Positions 1 through 6,660 of a stretch of 12,786 bases of DNA are shown one piece after another; position 1 is the stretch's first letter; each line of letters opens with the position of its first letter. The notes below the pieces were generated by a model that was given only the letters and a program-made list of their open reading frames with translations, was not told where the DNA came from and did not search any database. The DNA comes from Bacillota bacterium (GTDB lineage Bacteria; Bacillota; Clostridia; Saccharofermentanales; DTU023), in NCBI GenBank assembly GCA_023389255.1, contig JAEWER010000022.1, positions 1 through 12,786 on the forward strand, given 5' to 3'. The position numbers were made by a program, and so were the translations under genes.

Positions 1-600
1 GAAACAAGTAGCGAAATAGAGGGCGATAGCACCGAGAGAATTAGGATTAAAAGAGAGAGCAGGATATCTCTGTCCTAAGTAGGGCATCCAAAGAAAAGCC
101 GAGCAATAGTAGAGCAAGGCGATGAACACATTGGTATAGAGATAACGTCGCAACAGCTTTTCGAAATGCTGATAAGCACGGCTCTGCCAGAAGATGGGTA
201 CGACGATAAATAGAGCTATGAGCACGAGCTTGGCTCGGCCAAAACCTGCAGTAAAAGAAGATAGACCCCAGAAGAAAACATACCCCAACCAAGGAATAAA
301 TAACCATTTATTGATGGAACGCGGAGCTTCTGTCACTACTGGTTCTCGGAATACAGGCGAAAATGCCAAAAATAGACCGATGGCGAAAGTGAACTCCCAG
401 ATAAAACCCTTCAATGGCCGCAAAATACTGATGCCATCAGAGATCAGGAACAAGAAGTCCATATTCTCTAATGTCATCTGTAATGAGATAATAACAATGC
501 CTAGCAAAGATAACTTGTTGATTAAACTTGCCGACAAACTGTTTCCTAGCTTGTGATATACACGCAGAAGTCGCGTATAAAATTTATCCAAAATATTCAC
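1..600 (-). CDS. Polytopic membrane protein, 3' end outside the window
   Basis: This frame is open from a GTG at 600 to the left edge, giving 200 visible residues with no stop, so the C-terminus is missing. The protein begins with a short basic stretch (NILDKFYTRLLRVYHKLGNS). It then shows several hydrophobic segments: roughly residues 28-45, 65-85, 108-125, 132-145 and 168-185. Short charged linkers separate them, as in a multi-spanning inner-membrane protein. An AAGGG sequence lies about 10 bases before the GTG at 600; a second in-frame GTG at 606 is also possible, and a stop lies just above it. An extended -10 promoter sits about 45 bases upstream, so the gene is probably transcribed separately from mupG. 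The pattern is compatible with polysaccharide polymerase or O-antigen ligase-like proteins, but no diagnostic motif is visible and no function is assigned. Confidence 0.72.
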   Translation of the reverse strand, partial: MNILDKFYTRLLRVYHKLGNSLSASLINKLSLLGIVIISLQMTLENMDFLFLISDGISILRPLKGFIWEFTFAIGLFLAFSPVFREPVVTEAPRSINKWLFIPWLGYVFFWGLSSFTAGFGRAKLVLIALFIVVPIFWQSRAYQHFEKLLRRYLYTNVFIALLYYCSAFLWMPYLGQRYPALSFNPNSLGAIALYFATCF

Positions 601-638
601 TACCACTAAACCCTTTTAAAAACAAACTTTTCCCTTTT

Positions 639-670
639 GCACGATTATATCAATTACTCAGATAATGTGC
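639..670. repeat. Imperfect inverted repeat over the -10 element
   Basis: The arms GCACGATTAT (639-648) and ATAATGTGC (662-670) are complementary over nine pairs, with one bulged base. The left arm covers most of the -10 hexamer. It could be an operator half-site pair or a small hairpin. It could also be chance in an AT-rich gap. Confidence 0.3.
644..652 (-). promoter_or_regulatory. Extended -10 promoter for the membrane protein gene
   Basis: Read on the minus strand the sequence is TGATATAAT, a perfect extended -10 element (TGn plus TATAAT). No good -35 hexamer is seen at the usual distance, which extended -10 promoters tolerate. The predicted start of transcription is near 637, about 37 bases before the GTG at 600. 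It fits the gap between mupG and the membrane protein gene. Confidence 0.5.
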
Positions 671-712
671 TGTACTTAGTTTGATTCGGTTAGGTGGTGA
701 TATGTCCTATCT

Positions 713-1711
713 TTATACAATAGGGACGAAGCAGATTTTGTCACCACCTCTCAGCAGGTCTAGTATATCTACCTGGTCAGGACGAATAAAGCCTAGACAA
801 TTTGTAGCAGCATCGTAGCAGAGGTCGTGTTGAGGCAAATAGATTTCACCGCTGTAACGACCTGCTAATTTATTGAATTGTGAGATGTCTCCTCTGTTTC
901 GAGGGCCATTGTTACAGATATCGACAACTCTGCGTTCGCTAGAAATACGCCAAAAATCTCGTCCGCTATCTGTACGTAGCTGAAGTTCTTGATCGTATAG
1001 ATAGGCATACTCAGGACGAAGTAGACATTCTATAGTTATAAATCCTTCGTTGAGATAGGCAGCGAGATATTTTAGATAGCGGATGGATATTTTAGAATCG
1101 CCGACGATCACATCGTCAATACCGTATTTCCTAAACATTTCCAAACCTGCTAAATAAGGATTCTTTGAACGATGATCTTCGACTGTAACTAAACCAGCGT
1201 AGAGAGGGAAGCGTCTCAGTTCATCTCCTGCGATGAAGGCTTGCACTTGGAGATCACGTTGTTTGAACAGTAAGTTTTTGGCTATAAAATCTTCGTTTTT
1301 GAGACCACTACCTGGTAAAGGGTAAAAATTGTGGCTTACTTTGTCACTATAGATTTTAGTTTTAGGATCGATCACCGAGGCATTGAGCACAACCTCAAAA
1401 TATTGTTGTAAATGCTCGATGTATCTGTCATCTTCAAAACCAAAATCTAGGCGTACAGTTTCGATTCCAAGTGCCTTCAGCTCCTCTAACTGATCAGAGC
1501 GAATTCCTAATTTGTCGAAGGTATTAGGTGAGATATCACAGATTACTTTAAGCCTTAGATCACGGCAGAGTGTCAGAATGTCCAGCAGAGACTGTCGATC
1601 AAAATCCTCCTCCATGATGTGTAAAGATGTGAAGACATAGTCAACATAAGTGCTAGCACTGCGTAAATAGTCGGCATCGAAGTCCTGCAAATAGATGGAA
1701 ATACCTAACAT
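713..1711 (-). CDS. mupG: MupG-type 6-phospho-N-acetylmuramidase (DUF871 family)
   Basis: The 332-residue product matches the MupG/DUF871 family: a TIM-barrel N-terminal domain followed by a small beta-rich C-terminal domain. Enzymes of this family cleave MurNAc-6-phosphate-GlcNAc in the cytoplasm, giving GlcNAc and MurNAc-6-phosphate, the substrate of MurQ. Visible family landmarks are the opening GISIYL strand, the FTSLHIMEED segment near residue 28, DISPNTF near 60, VRLDFGFED near 86, NFYPLPGSGL near 128, the PLYAGLVTVEDHR stretch near 170, and DDVIVGDSKIS near 200. From about residue 230 the C-terminal domain shows NRGDISQFN and GRYSGEIYLP. Length is normal or slightly short for the family. 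Its ATG lies inside the last codons of murQ (7-base overlap), with AAGGA four bases upstream, so translation is probably coupled to murQ. The catalytic residues were not assigned from memory. Confidence 0.92.
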   Translation of the reverse strand: MLGISIYLQDFDADYLRSASTYVDYVFTSLHIMEEDFDRQSLLDILTLCRDLRLKVICDISPNTFDKLGIRSDQLEELKALGIETVRLDFGFEDDRYIEHLQQYFEVVLNASVIDPKTKIYSDKVSHNFYPLPGSGLKNEDFIAKNLLFKQRDLQVQAFIAGDELRRFPLYAGLVTVEDHRSKNPYLAGLEMFRKYGIDDVIVGDSKISIRYLKYLAAYLNEGFITIECLLRPEYAYLYDQELQLRTDSGRDFWRISSERRVVDICNNGPRNRGDISQFNKLAGRYSGEIYLPQHDLCYDAATNCLGFIRPDQVDILDLLRGGDKICFVPIV

Positions 1712-2623
1712 AATTCCTTGACTTTCTCAATTTTGCCGCCAGCTCTCTGCAGCAATTTCTCAGCTTGTACAGCATCGGTATTGGTCAGGATCATGGTGAT
1801 GGCAAGTTTGACTCGCTTATCAGATTCAGCGAGTTTATCTACCGCTACTTGTTCGCTGCAACCAGTAACTCTTTGGATAATACTAAGAGCACGTGCATAT
1901 AATTTTTGATTGCTAATTTTTACATCGACCATGTAATTTTTGTAGACCTTACCGATACGCACCATACTTAGAGTGCTGATCATATTCAACACTAACTTTG
2001 TGACAGTACCAGCTTTGAGTCTAGTAGAACCAGTTAAAATCTCAGGGCCTGGCAACAATTCTACAGTGAGAGGACAAACTTTTTTTGATCGGACTATTCA
2101 ATGTACAGACGACTCCACAGATCTGACAGCCTATTTGTTTGGCATATTCGAGACCGCCGATAACATAGGGTGTACGACCGCTAGCAGCGATGCCGATCAC
2201 AACATCACGCTGGTTGAGACCGATATCAGAAAGATCTTTCTCCGCTGCTTCAGTAGAGTCTTCTGCTCCTTCTACAGCTTTGACGAATGCTCTCTCACCA
2301 CCAGCCATCAGACCAACTACCACTTCTGGTTCAACGCTGAAAGTAGGAGGACATTCAACAGCGTCTAAAACACCGAGACGGCCGCTAGTACCAGCACCTA
2401 TATAGATAATACGCCCGCCATCTTGCAAGGCTTTACTGGTGTGTTCGATGATGGTTTCAATGATGGGAAGTTGGCTTTGTATACAAGCTACGGCCTTAAG
2501 ATCTTCTCGGTGCATCAGTTGTAAAGCTTCTGCTAGTGGCAAGGAGCTCAATTCCGACGAAGCAGGGTTTTCCTGCTCCGTCGCCATCTGTGATAAAGAT
2601 ATTGTGTTATTTTCAATTGACAT
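1705..2623 (-). pseudogene. murQ: murQ, N-acetylmuramic acid 6-phosphate etherase, split by a frameshift
   Basis: MurQ is a SIS-domain lyase that removes the lactyl ether of MurNAc-6-phosphate, yielding GlcNAc-6-phosphate and D-lactate. The N-terminal frame (2623 to 2042, 193 residues) carries TEQENP, the phosphosugar loop GAGTSGRLGVLDAVECPPTF and VEGAEDS. Glu90 and Glu121 align with the catalytic Glu83 and Glu114 of the E. coli enzyme. After NSPIKK the frame runs into noise and stops. The rest of MurQ (PGPEILTGSTRLKAGT through MVDVK to the stop at 1705) lies in the +1 frame. Dropping one A from the A7 run (T7 at 2080-2086 on the plus strand) gives a continuous protein of 305 residues, close to the 298 of E. 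coli, reading NSPIKKVCPLTVELLPGPE across the join. All other family motifs are intact, so the lesion is recent, a read error, or rescued by slippage. The ribosome site before ATG 2623 is weak (GTGAGA). Confidence 0.88.
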
Positions 2624-2649
2624 AATTTCTCACATATAGCTTTTGGCTA

Positions 2650-3024
2650 TTATTTTAATTTTTCAGTAAATTCTTGTTGTTTTGATTGGTCTTTAACTTG
2701 CTCTAATAATTGTTCGAGCACAGTTTTGAGATCTTTGTCCTTAGAATCCACAGTGCGTTCTATAGCAAGGTCAAAGAGAGCATAGAAGGACTCCTCATCG
2801 CCGCGATTCTGGTAATCAGGATTTGTCTGTATTAGACGAACCTTGTCTTTGAGCATTTGAGCAAGCAAAGGATTGAAGAATTCAGTTTTATCACTATTGA
2901 GTGTCTCATACACGAGAGTAGGTATAGCTCCCACAGTACCACCTAAGAAGTGATTGCCAAAAAAGTAATTCGGATTTTTCTGAGGATCGACCGCTTTTGC
3001 GAGTGTAGCGTTCTTGTTGTGGTA
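2650..3024 (-). pseudogene. 5'-truncated gene remnant upstream of murQ
   Basis: This frame is open for 125 codons down to a stop 26 bases before murQ. It has no credible start: the only early candidate is a GTG at 2934 with no ribosome site, and the peptide clearly continues upstream of it (NPNYFFGNHFLGGT leads into VGAIPTLVYETLN). The frame is cut by a stop at 3025-3027, exactly where an unrelated plus-strand fragment begins. The C-terminus is rich in Lys, Glu, Asp and Gln and looks helical (DLKTVLEQLLEQVKDQ). I do not recognise the family. The short spacing suggests it belonged to the murQ-mupG operon, perhaps as the uptake or binding component, but that is inference. Most of the protein, and probably the operon promoter, has been lost. 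Confidence 0.6.
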
Positions 3025-3309
3025 TTAGATGAAGCCTACAAACATCCAACATACTTGAGTAGCGCTATAGTTGAGTACTATACACATAAAAGTCCAATAT
3101 ATAGGAGATTGAACTTGGCTGGGAAAGACTTTAACTCTAACAACTACGAAGCGGTTTATTCTGAGGCTCGTGAAAGCATGGACTCGACTATGGCAAAAAT
3201 CATAACTAAAAATTACTACTATTCTGATTACGGAGGAAGAGGTGGCTATACTTCTGAAATCACCGACGCAGGTTGCCGAGCTTTCGCAAATTTTATCACT
3301 ACTTTTTAG
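3012..3309 (+). pseudogene. 5'-truncated fragment of an unrecognised gene
   Basis: About 98 codons are open on the plus strand, ending at TAG 3307-3309. The coherent peptide seems to start near VVVLDEAYKHPTYLSS. It includes NLAGKDFNSNNYEAVYSEA and ends in a Tyr/Gly-rich stretch (YYYSDYGGRGGYTSEITDAG). Upstream of about 3012 the frame only shadows the minus-strand remnant, and there is no ribosome site or good start, so the N-terminus is missing. Family and function are unknown. The stop overlaps the stop of the convergent membrane protein gene. The exact left edge is uncertain by a few tens of bases. Confidence 0.4.
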
Positions 3310-3824
3310 TTGTGATAATCAGATTCCTGCAAAGTAAACAACCACTTAATCCCCATAGTCGTGGTGTGTATAACTATGAATATGGGGATGTACATGAAAA
3401 CAGACCAAAAGGGATCTTCAATAGATGAAACCAATATTCTCACTAATGTGCCAACGCTAAATCTCATTGATGCAAAAGCAAGAAAAAATATACCTACCAT
3501 ATTCACCAATAGTGATGTAGCTGTTACTTTCCAGAACCTACCGTGTAGGAAATCCCTGTCAATTAAAGGAAATACAAAGAAAAACTGAGTAGCGCCAGCG
3601 GAATTACCAGCTGCTAATAACCAAATATAAAAACACAAATCACTAATCGGGTTGGATGGATGATCATTATCGTAAGAAAGGGTCTCCGGCGCATTAGCTA
3701 TTGCTGGTATTAAGAGAATAGTGATCCAAACTAAGTAATAAATGGCCCACACTGAGCACACTCCAGCATATGTTTTGAAGAAAAATTCCTTATTTAGCTT
3801 AGTTCTGAGTTTTGTTAGTGACAT
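3306..3824 (-). CDS. Hypothetical four-helix membrane protein
   Basis: From ATG 3824 the product is 172 residues. Four hydrophobic spans are visible, at roughly residues 21-43 (CSVWAIYYLVWITILLIPAIA), 62-86, 98-122 and 142-163, with a basic N-terminus (MSLTKLRTKLNKEFF) expected to face the cytoplasm. A longer form starting at TTG 3860 is possible, with AAGGA ten bases before it; the ATG lacks a clear ribosome site. The gene converges on the preceding fragment with overlapping stops and diverges from the amidase gene. Size and topology are compatible with a small transporter permease or immunity-type membrane protein of a secreted-peptide locus. No motif supports either, so the function is unknown. 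Confidence 0.6.
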   Translation of the reverse strand: MSLTKLRTKLNKEFFFKTYAGVCSVWAIYYLVWITILLIPAIANAPETLSYDNDHPSNPISDLCFYIWLLAAGNSAGATQFFFVFPLIDRDFLHGRFWKVTATSLLVNMVGIFFLAFASMRFSVGTLVRILVSSIEDPFWSVFMYIPIFIVIHTTTMGIKWLFTLQESDYHN

Positions 3825-3996
3825 GAAACAAGCATAAAGGATGTAACAAAAGCATTTCAACCAAATTAAATCCTTGGTGCTGGGCAGTACGGCTAGAAAA
3901 TTTCATAAAAGAGGTGCTGTATGCAATAAATTAATTAGTTTTGTTTTATTTTATTGGGTGCAACATAACTATCCAACTGATAATAGGAGCGAACCA

Positions 3997-5081
3997 ATGA
4001 AACATAAAAAGAAATATTTTTTTACGTTTTTGAGTGTAATAACCATAATAGGCGTCACCTTTTTTTTTGCCAAATGACGGAAATATAAGCCAAGAATATA
4101 AGACACTTAACTCAATCAATCCACAGATACTTGAACTGGATTATTTTAAACAAACTCACTCGCAGAAAGAAGATAAACAAGTGTTCGATCAAATTATGTC
4201 TGAATACGAATACATCACTAAGCGAATGAAGGAGATACCAGCTGAAATTGAGCCATATGGGCTCAAAGAGAACTCAAATTTACTCAGCTATTATCGGGAG
4301 GTCAAAGAACTGGCTAAACAAAAATATGGGATGGATGTTGATTCAGAAAATTTTGTTCCGTTTATCGAGAAGCTTATAGCTGACAATGATCCACGTATCG
4401 GCAAAGATAAGGATTTAACCAAAACATATTTTTTAGGCGCGTATAAAAGAGAACTACAAGAGATAAAAGGTCGTGCTTTAACAGAAAAAGACTACGATAT
4501 ATTGATGTCTGATCTCTTAAAACAAATGGCAGACAAAGAATTGTTAAAGGAAGCTGAAAATATTGTTGAACGTGTGCCGATTACGCCAATAACCACACGA
4601 AAGAAATCAAAATCATCATCTACAAGTGTTCCCAGCTTAGATCGAGATGCAATTGTAAAGTATGCGAGGAAATATGCTCTAAAGCTAAATCCAGAGTACG
4701 ATCATCACGATCAAGATTGCACTAACTTTTCCTCTCAATGTTTATTAGCTGGCGGGCTAAAAATGGAGTATGACAAGGAAGATGTTAAAAGTGAGCCTAA
4801 AATTAGGCATCATAAAAACAATGACAAATGGTACTATTTAAAAGGCAAATTTACAACTTACTCTACTTCCTTGGATAAGGGCTACAGTGCTATTCAATTA
4901 TCTAGTGAAGAACGTAGGTAGAGTAGCTGGGGAAATAAATTTAAGCGGTGAAAAAGAACTAAATAAATACACCTTAGATGGGCATCTTATTTTCTGCGCA
5001 CATTCATTCGCAGGAATTATTCAAAGAGGTTGGTCTCATGCAGTTGTTATAACAAAGAAAGCTAGTCAACATGAAACTTAG
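3997..5081 (+). pseudogene. Secreted Amidase_6-domain protein, disrupted by at least two frameshifts
   Basis: ATG 3997 has AGGAG seven bases upstream and encodes a typical signal peptide start (MKHKKKYFFTFLSVITIIG). It stops after 26 codons because of a T9 run at 4060-4068. Removing one T joins it in frame to 4067-4921, which carries a long Lys/Glu-rich helical region. An Amidase_6 domain follows, opening with LDRDAIVKYARKYAL and the catalytic-type DCTNFSSQCLLAGG. Near 4871 one extra T (tccttgg) throws the frame off. Removing it gives TSWIRATVLFNYLVKNVG and continues to GWSHAVVITKK with the expected His. Repaired, the protein is about 360 residues. The end at 5081 is short, because the family usually continues with an SAHT-like strand. 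Amidase_6 proteins have an NlpC/P60-like Cys-His fold and are thought to act on the cell wall. The gene is probably inactive unless the indels are read errors. Confidence 0.8.
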
Positions 5082-5104
5082 CACCACTTTAGTAGCAATT
5101 TTAA

Positions 5105-5133
5105 TTGCTAGCTATTAAGTAATGAGGTAAAAT
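5105..5133 (+). promoter_or_regulatory. Predicted promoter of the secreted-protein operon
   Basis: TTGCTA at 5105-5110 (4 of 6 to consensus) is separated by exactly 17 bases from TAAAAT at 5128-5133 (5 of 6). The predicted transcription start is near 5140, about 55 bases before ATG 5195. The -35 hexamer lies in the right arm of an inverted repeat (TAGCAATT at 5093-5100 and AATTGCTA at 5103-5110), which may serve as a binding site. Confidence 0.45.
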
Positions 5134-5139
5134 TCCGAC

Positions 5140-5167
5140 GGTTGATTGGACCCATAAAGTCCCAACC
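5140..5167 (+). other. Hairpin in the 5' leader of the secreted-protein gene
   Basis: GGTTG (5140-5144) pairs with CAACC (5163-5167), and GGAC (5148-5151) pairs with GTCC (5159-5162). A three-base bulge lies on the left and the loop has seven bases. It begins at the predicted transcription start, so it would cap the mRNA 5' end. It may stabilise the transcript. No T-run follows, so it is not a terminator. Confidence 0.35.
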
Positions 5168-5194
5168 AAATACCATCAAGTTAAGAGAGCACAA

Positions 5195-5665
5195 ATGAAA
5201 AAAATATTATCGAAGTTAACAGTTATTGCACTAATCACAACATTTCTATTATCCCCTGTTTGTTCTCCAGTTTCTTTACATGCACAAGAAACTACAGTTT
5301 CTTTATCATCAGCAAACTTTAGAGCATATGAAGACCTAGCACGCATTTTTGAAAATAGTTCTTGGGGAAAACAAGTTCGCACCTATGGTAAAGATCGTAA
5401 TATTGGAACTGCTGCAATTAAGAAAGCTTTAAAATGGGCATTGCACCATGAGCGTGAAATAGTCAAAGGTGCTGAAAAATGGATTGGAAAAGATGCTGCA
5501 GAGCGTGTAGGAAAGGTTATTTACGATATAAGTCCTACTCTGCACAAATTACTTAAATACGAGGACTTAGTTTGGCAAACAGTACAAGACCAACTAACGC
5601 CTATTGTGGGTAGAACTCTAGCATTTTGGATCGCAAAAGTTATCGAATGGATCGCTCCAATTTAA
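5195..5665 (+). CDS. Small secreted cationic helical protein, candidate bacteriocin or toxin
   Basis: The 156-residue product starts with a clear Sec signal peptide (MKKILSKLTVIALITTFLLS) and a likely cleavage after LHA, near residue 30. The mature part of about 126 residues is basic (about 19 Lys/Arg against 15 Asp/Glu, plus His). It carries tryptophans in amphipathic stretches: ALKWALHHE, GAEKWIGKDAAERVGKV and, at the very end, the hydrophobic helix LAFWIAKVIEWIAPI. There is no cysteine in the mature part and no double-glycine leader. AAGAGAG lies seven to eight bases before the ATG. The gene is intact, unlike most of its neighbours. The small acidic gene follows 26 bases after the stop, and one terminator closes the pair. 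A secreted cationic amphipathic protein with an acidic cytosolic partner suggests an antibacterial protein and its immunity protein; this is inference, and I recognise no named family. Confidence 0.72.
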   Translation: MKKILSKLTVIALITTFLLSPVCSPVSLHAQETTVSLSSANFRAYEDLARIFENSSWGKQVRTYGKDRNIGTAAIKKALKWALHHEREIVKGAEKWIGKDAAERVGKVIYDISPTLHKLLKYEDLVWQTVQDQLTPIVGRTLAFWIAKVIEWIAPI

Positions 5666-5691
5666 TTGAATTTAATATTAAGGAGAAAGAT

Positions 5692-6027
5692 ATGAGTGGT
5701 CTTTTGAAAGATGAGTTGCTTAATGAAATTCGTGTTGAAATTTCGTGGCTTAAAACTGCTGTAGCCGACATATGTGACGAACTGAATCTGTCATCCTATG
5801 TAAACTGCCTGATAACAAACCATGTTGAACCCGAAGAAGCCGCCGCTATCGAACGCGTAATTTTTCAAGAATTTAAAGTCTTAAACCAATTATCTTTTGA
5901 AGAACTCCAGTCTAGGATAATTGCCTCTTTTGAAGCATCTTATCATAAGACTTGGGATCTTCCAGATCATTTACTTAAAGTACTAATTGAACTAAAGACA
6001 TCGGAATTAAAAGGCGATACAATCTAG
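5692..6027 (+). CDS. Small acidic helical cytosolic protein, candidate immunity partner
   Basis: ATG 5692 has a strong AAGGAG seven bases upstream and gives 111 residues; a longer open frame back to 5626 only overlaps the preceding gene and lacks a ribosome site. The protein has no signal peptide or membrane span. It is acidic and predicted to be almost all alpha-helix: MSGLLKDELLNEIRVEISWL, ICDELNLSSYVNCLI, EEAAAIERVIFQEFKVL, LKVLIELKTSELKG. Size, charge and position directly behind a secreted cationic protein resemble bacteriocin immunity proteins, which are commonly 80-110 residues, but no family motif is recognised. A diverged partial relative appears at about 6490-6660. The gene ends 31 bases before a rho-independent terminator. 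Confidence 0.72.
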   Translation: MSGLLKDELLNEIRVEISWLKTAVADICDELNLSSYVNCLITNHVEPEEAAAIERVIFQEFKVLNQLSFEELQSRIIASFEASYHKTWDLPDHLLKVLIELKTSELKGDTI

Positions 6028-6058
6028 CTCCAAAACACCATACAAAACAAATCAACTC

Positions 6059-6085
6059 AGCACTCATTTCAATGGGTGCTTTTTT
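6059..6085 (+). terminator. Rho-independent terminator
   Basis: AGCACTC (6059-6065) pairs with GGGTGCT (6074-6080), seven pairs including one G-T, around an eight-base loop. A T-run follows directly (6080-6085). It closes the secreted-protein/acidic-protein unit. Confidence 0.8.
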
Positions 6086-6104
6086 ATTGCATAAAGAAGG
6101 CTCC

Positions 6105-6490
6105 ATGAACCTATTTCCTAAGCTCTTTCGCTCGAGTGATAAGCCGAAAAACTTCACAACCACCACGAAGGCTTCGGGAATCTTTGGGCAGGACGTATTG
6201 CTGTTTTGGAAGAAAGTATGAAGTACACCCCGATTGTCATCTCCCCAAAGCAGGCGCAGTTTATCGAGACGTGGAAGTTTCAGATCAGTGAGATTGCAAG
6301 AATCTTTTGGGTGCCCCGCACATGGTGATGGTGGGCGATCTTGAAAAGTCTACATTTTCCAACATTGAACAACAATCACTGGAGTTCGTGAAGTACACCT
6401 TAAGTCCTTGGGTAACAAGGCTTGAGCAAATCTTTTCTAAGAGTCTCTTACGCACCAAAGAGCGTGGGCTTTATTCCATTCGCTTCAATG
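6105..6490 (+). pseudogene. Collapsed HK97-family phage portal protein gene
   Basis: Portal proteins form the dodecameric DNA entry ring of tailed-phage heads. ATG 6105 (AAGAAGG upstream) begins a typical portal N-terminus (MNLFPKLFRSSDKPKNF) that runs to about KASGIFG. Most of the middle is missing. A second frame then gives GRIAVLEESMKYTPI, ISPKQAQFIETWKFQIS and EIARIF. A third frame from about 6307 gives PHMV, then VGDLEKSTFSNIEQQSLEFV and KYTLSPWVTRLEQIF, ending near SIRFNVERL. This is the order of segments in the C-terminal half of PF04860 portal proteins. A family protein of roughly 400 residues is thus reduced to about 125 codons in three frames, by a large internal deletion and at least one small indel. 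It marks the remains of a prophage. Confidence 0.85.
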
Positions 6491-6660
6491 TCGAAAGACT
6501 ATTCGATTTGATCTGTAAGAGTAAGCTCCTCTCTGAGGAAATGATTGAAGCTACATTTAATAAAGCGATTGTGAAGTTGTGTGACCGCTTAGGTTTAAAA
6601 GACAATCTCCTCAGTGTTTTGGCTAAGAGATATGCTTGGGAGGACACACTGTTAAACGTT
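6487..6660 (+). pseudogene. Fragment resembling the small acidic helical protein at 5692-6027
   Basis: The frame that carries the end of the portal remnant continues into unrelated helical sequence (KSKLLSEEMIEATFNKAIV, then KLCDRLGLKDNLLSVLAKRY). By eye this lines up with the start of the 5692 protein: KSKLLSEE with KDELLNEI, and LCDRLGL with ICDELNL, with one gap between them. It has no start codon with a ribosome site. Its 3' end runs into the opposite-strand lacI gene, so both ends appear truncated. The similarity covers only about 45 residues of helix and is a proposal. Confidence 0.35.

Noticed and set aside
47..307. Minus-strand 86-codon frame near the left edge
   Set aside because: It is a shadow of the longer frame 1-600, which is open throughout, has hydrophobic spans and has a promoter.
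2075..2095. Programmed -1 ribosomal frameshift in murQ at the A-rich slippery run
   Set aside because: A -1 shift at AAAAAAA enters a frame that hits TAG within eight or so codons. The MurQ C-terminal frame needs a +1 shift or loss of one A, so classical -1 slippage does not work.
1973..2368. Plus-strand frame of 131 codons opposite murQ
   Set aside because: It is antisense to conserved MurQ codons, with no ribosome site or recognisable domain.
5093..5110. Terminator at the TAGCAATT/AATTGCTA repeat
   Set aside because: There is no T-run on either strand after the stem, and a good promoter -35 box overlaps the right arm.
5626..6027. Longer start for the small acidic protein, overlapping the secreted-protein gene
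   Set aside because: The upstream start has no ribosome site, whereas ATG 5692 has AAGGAG at ideal spacing.
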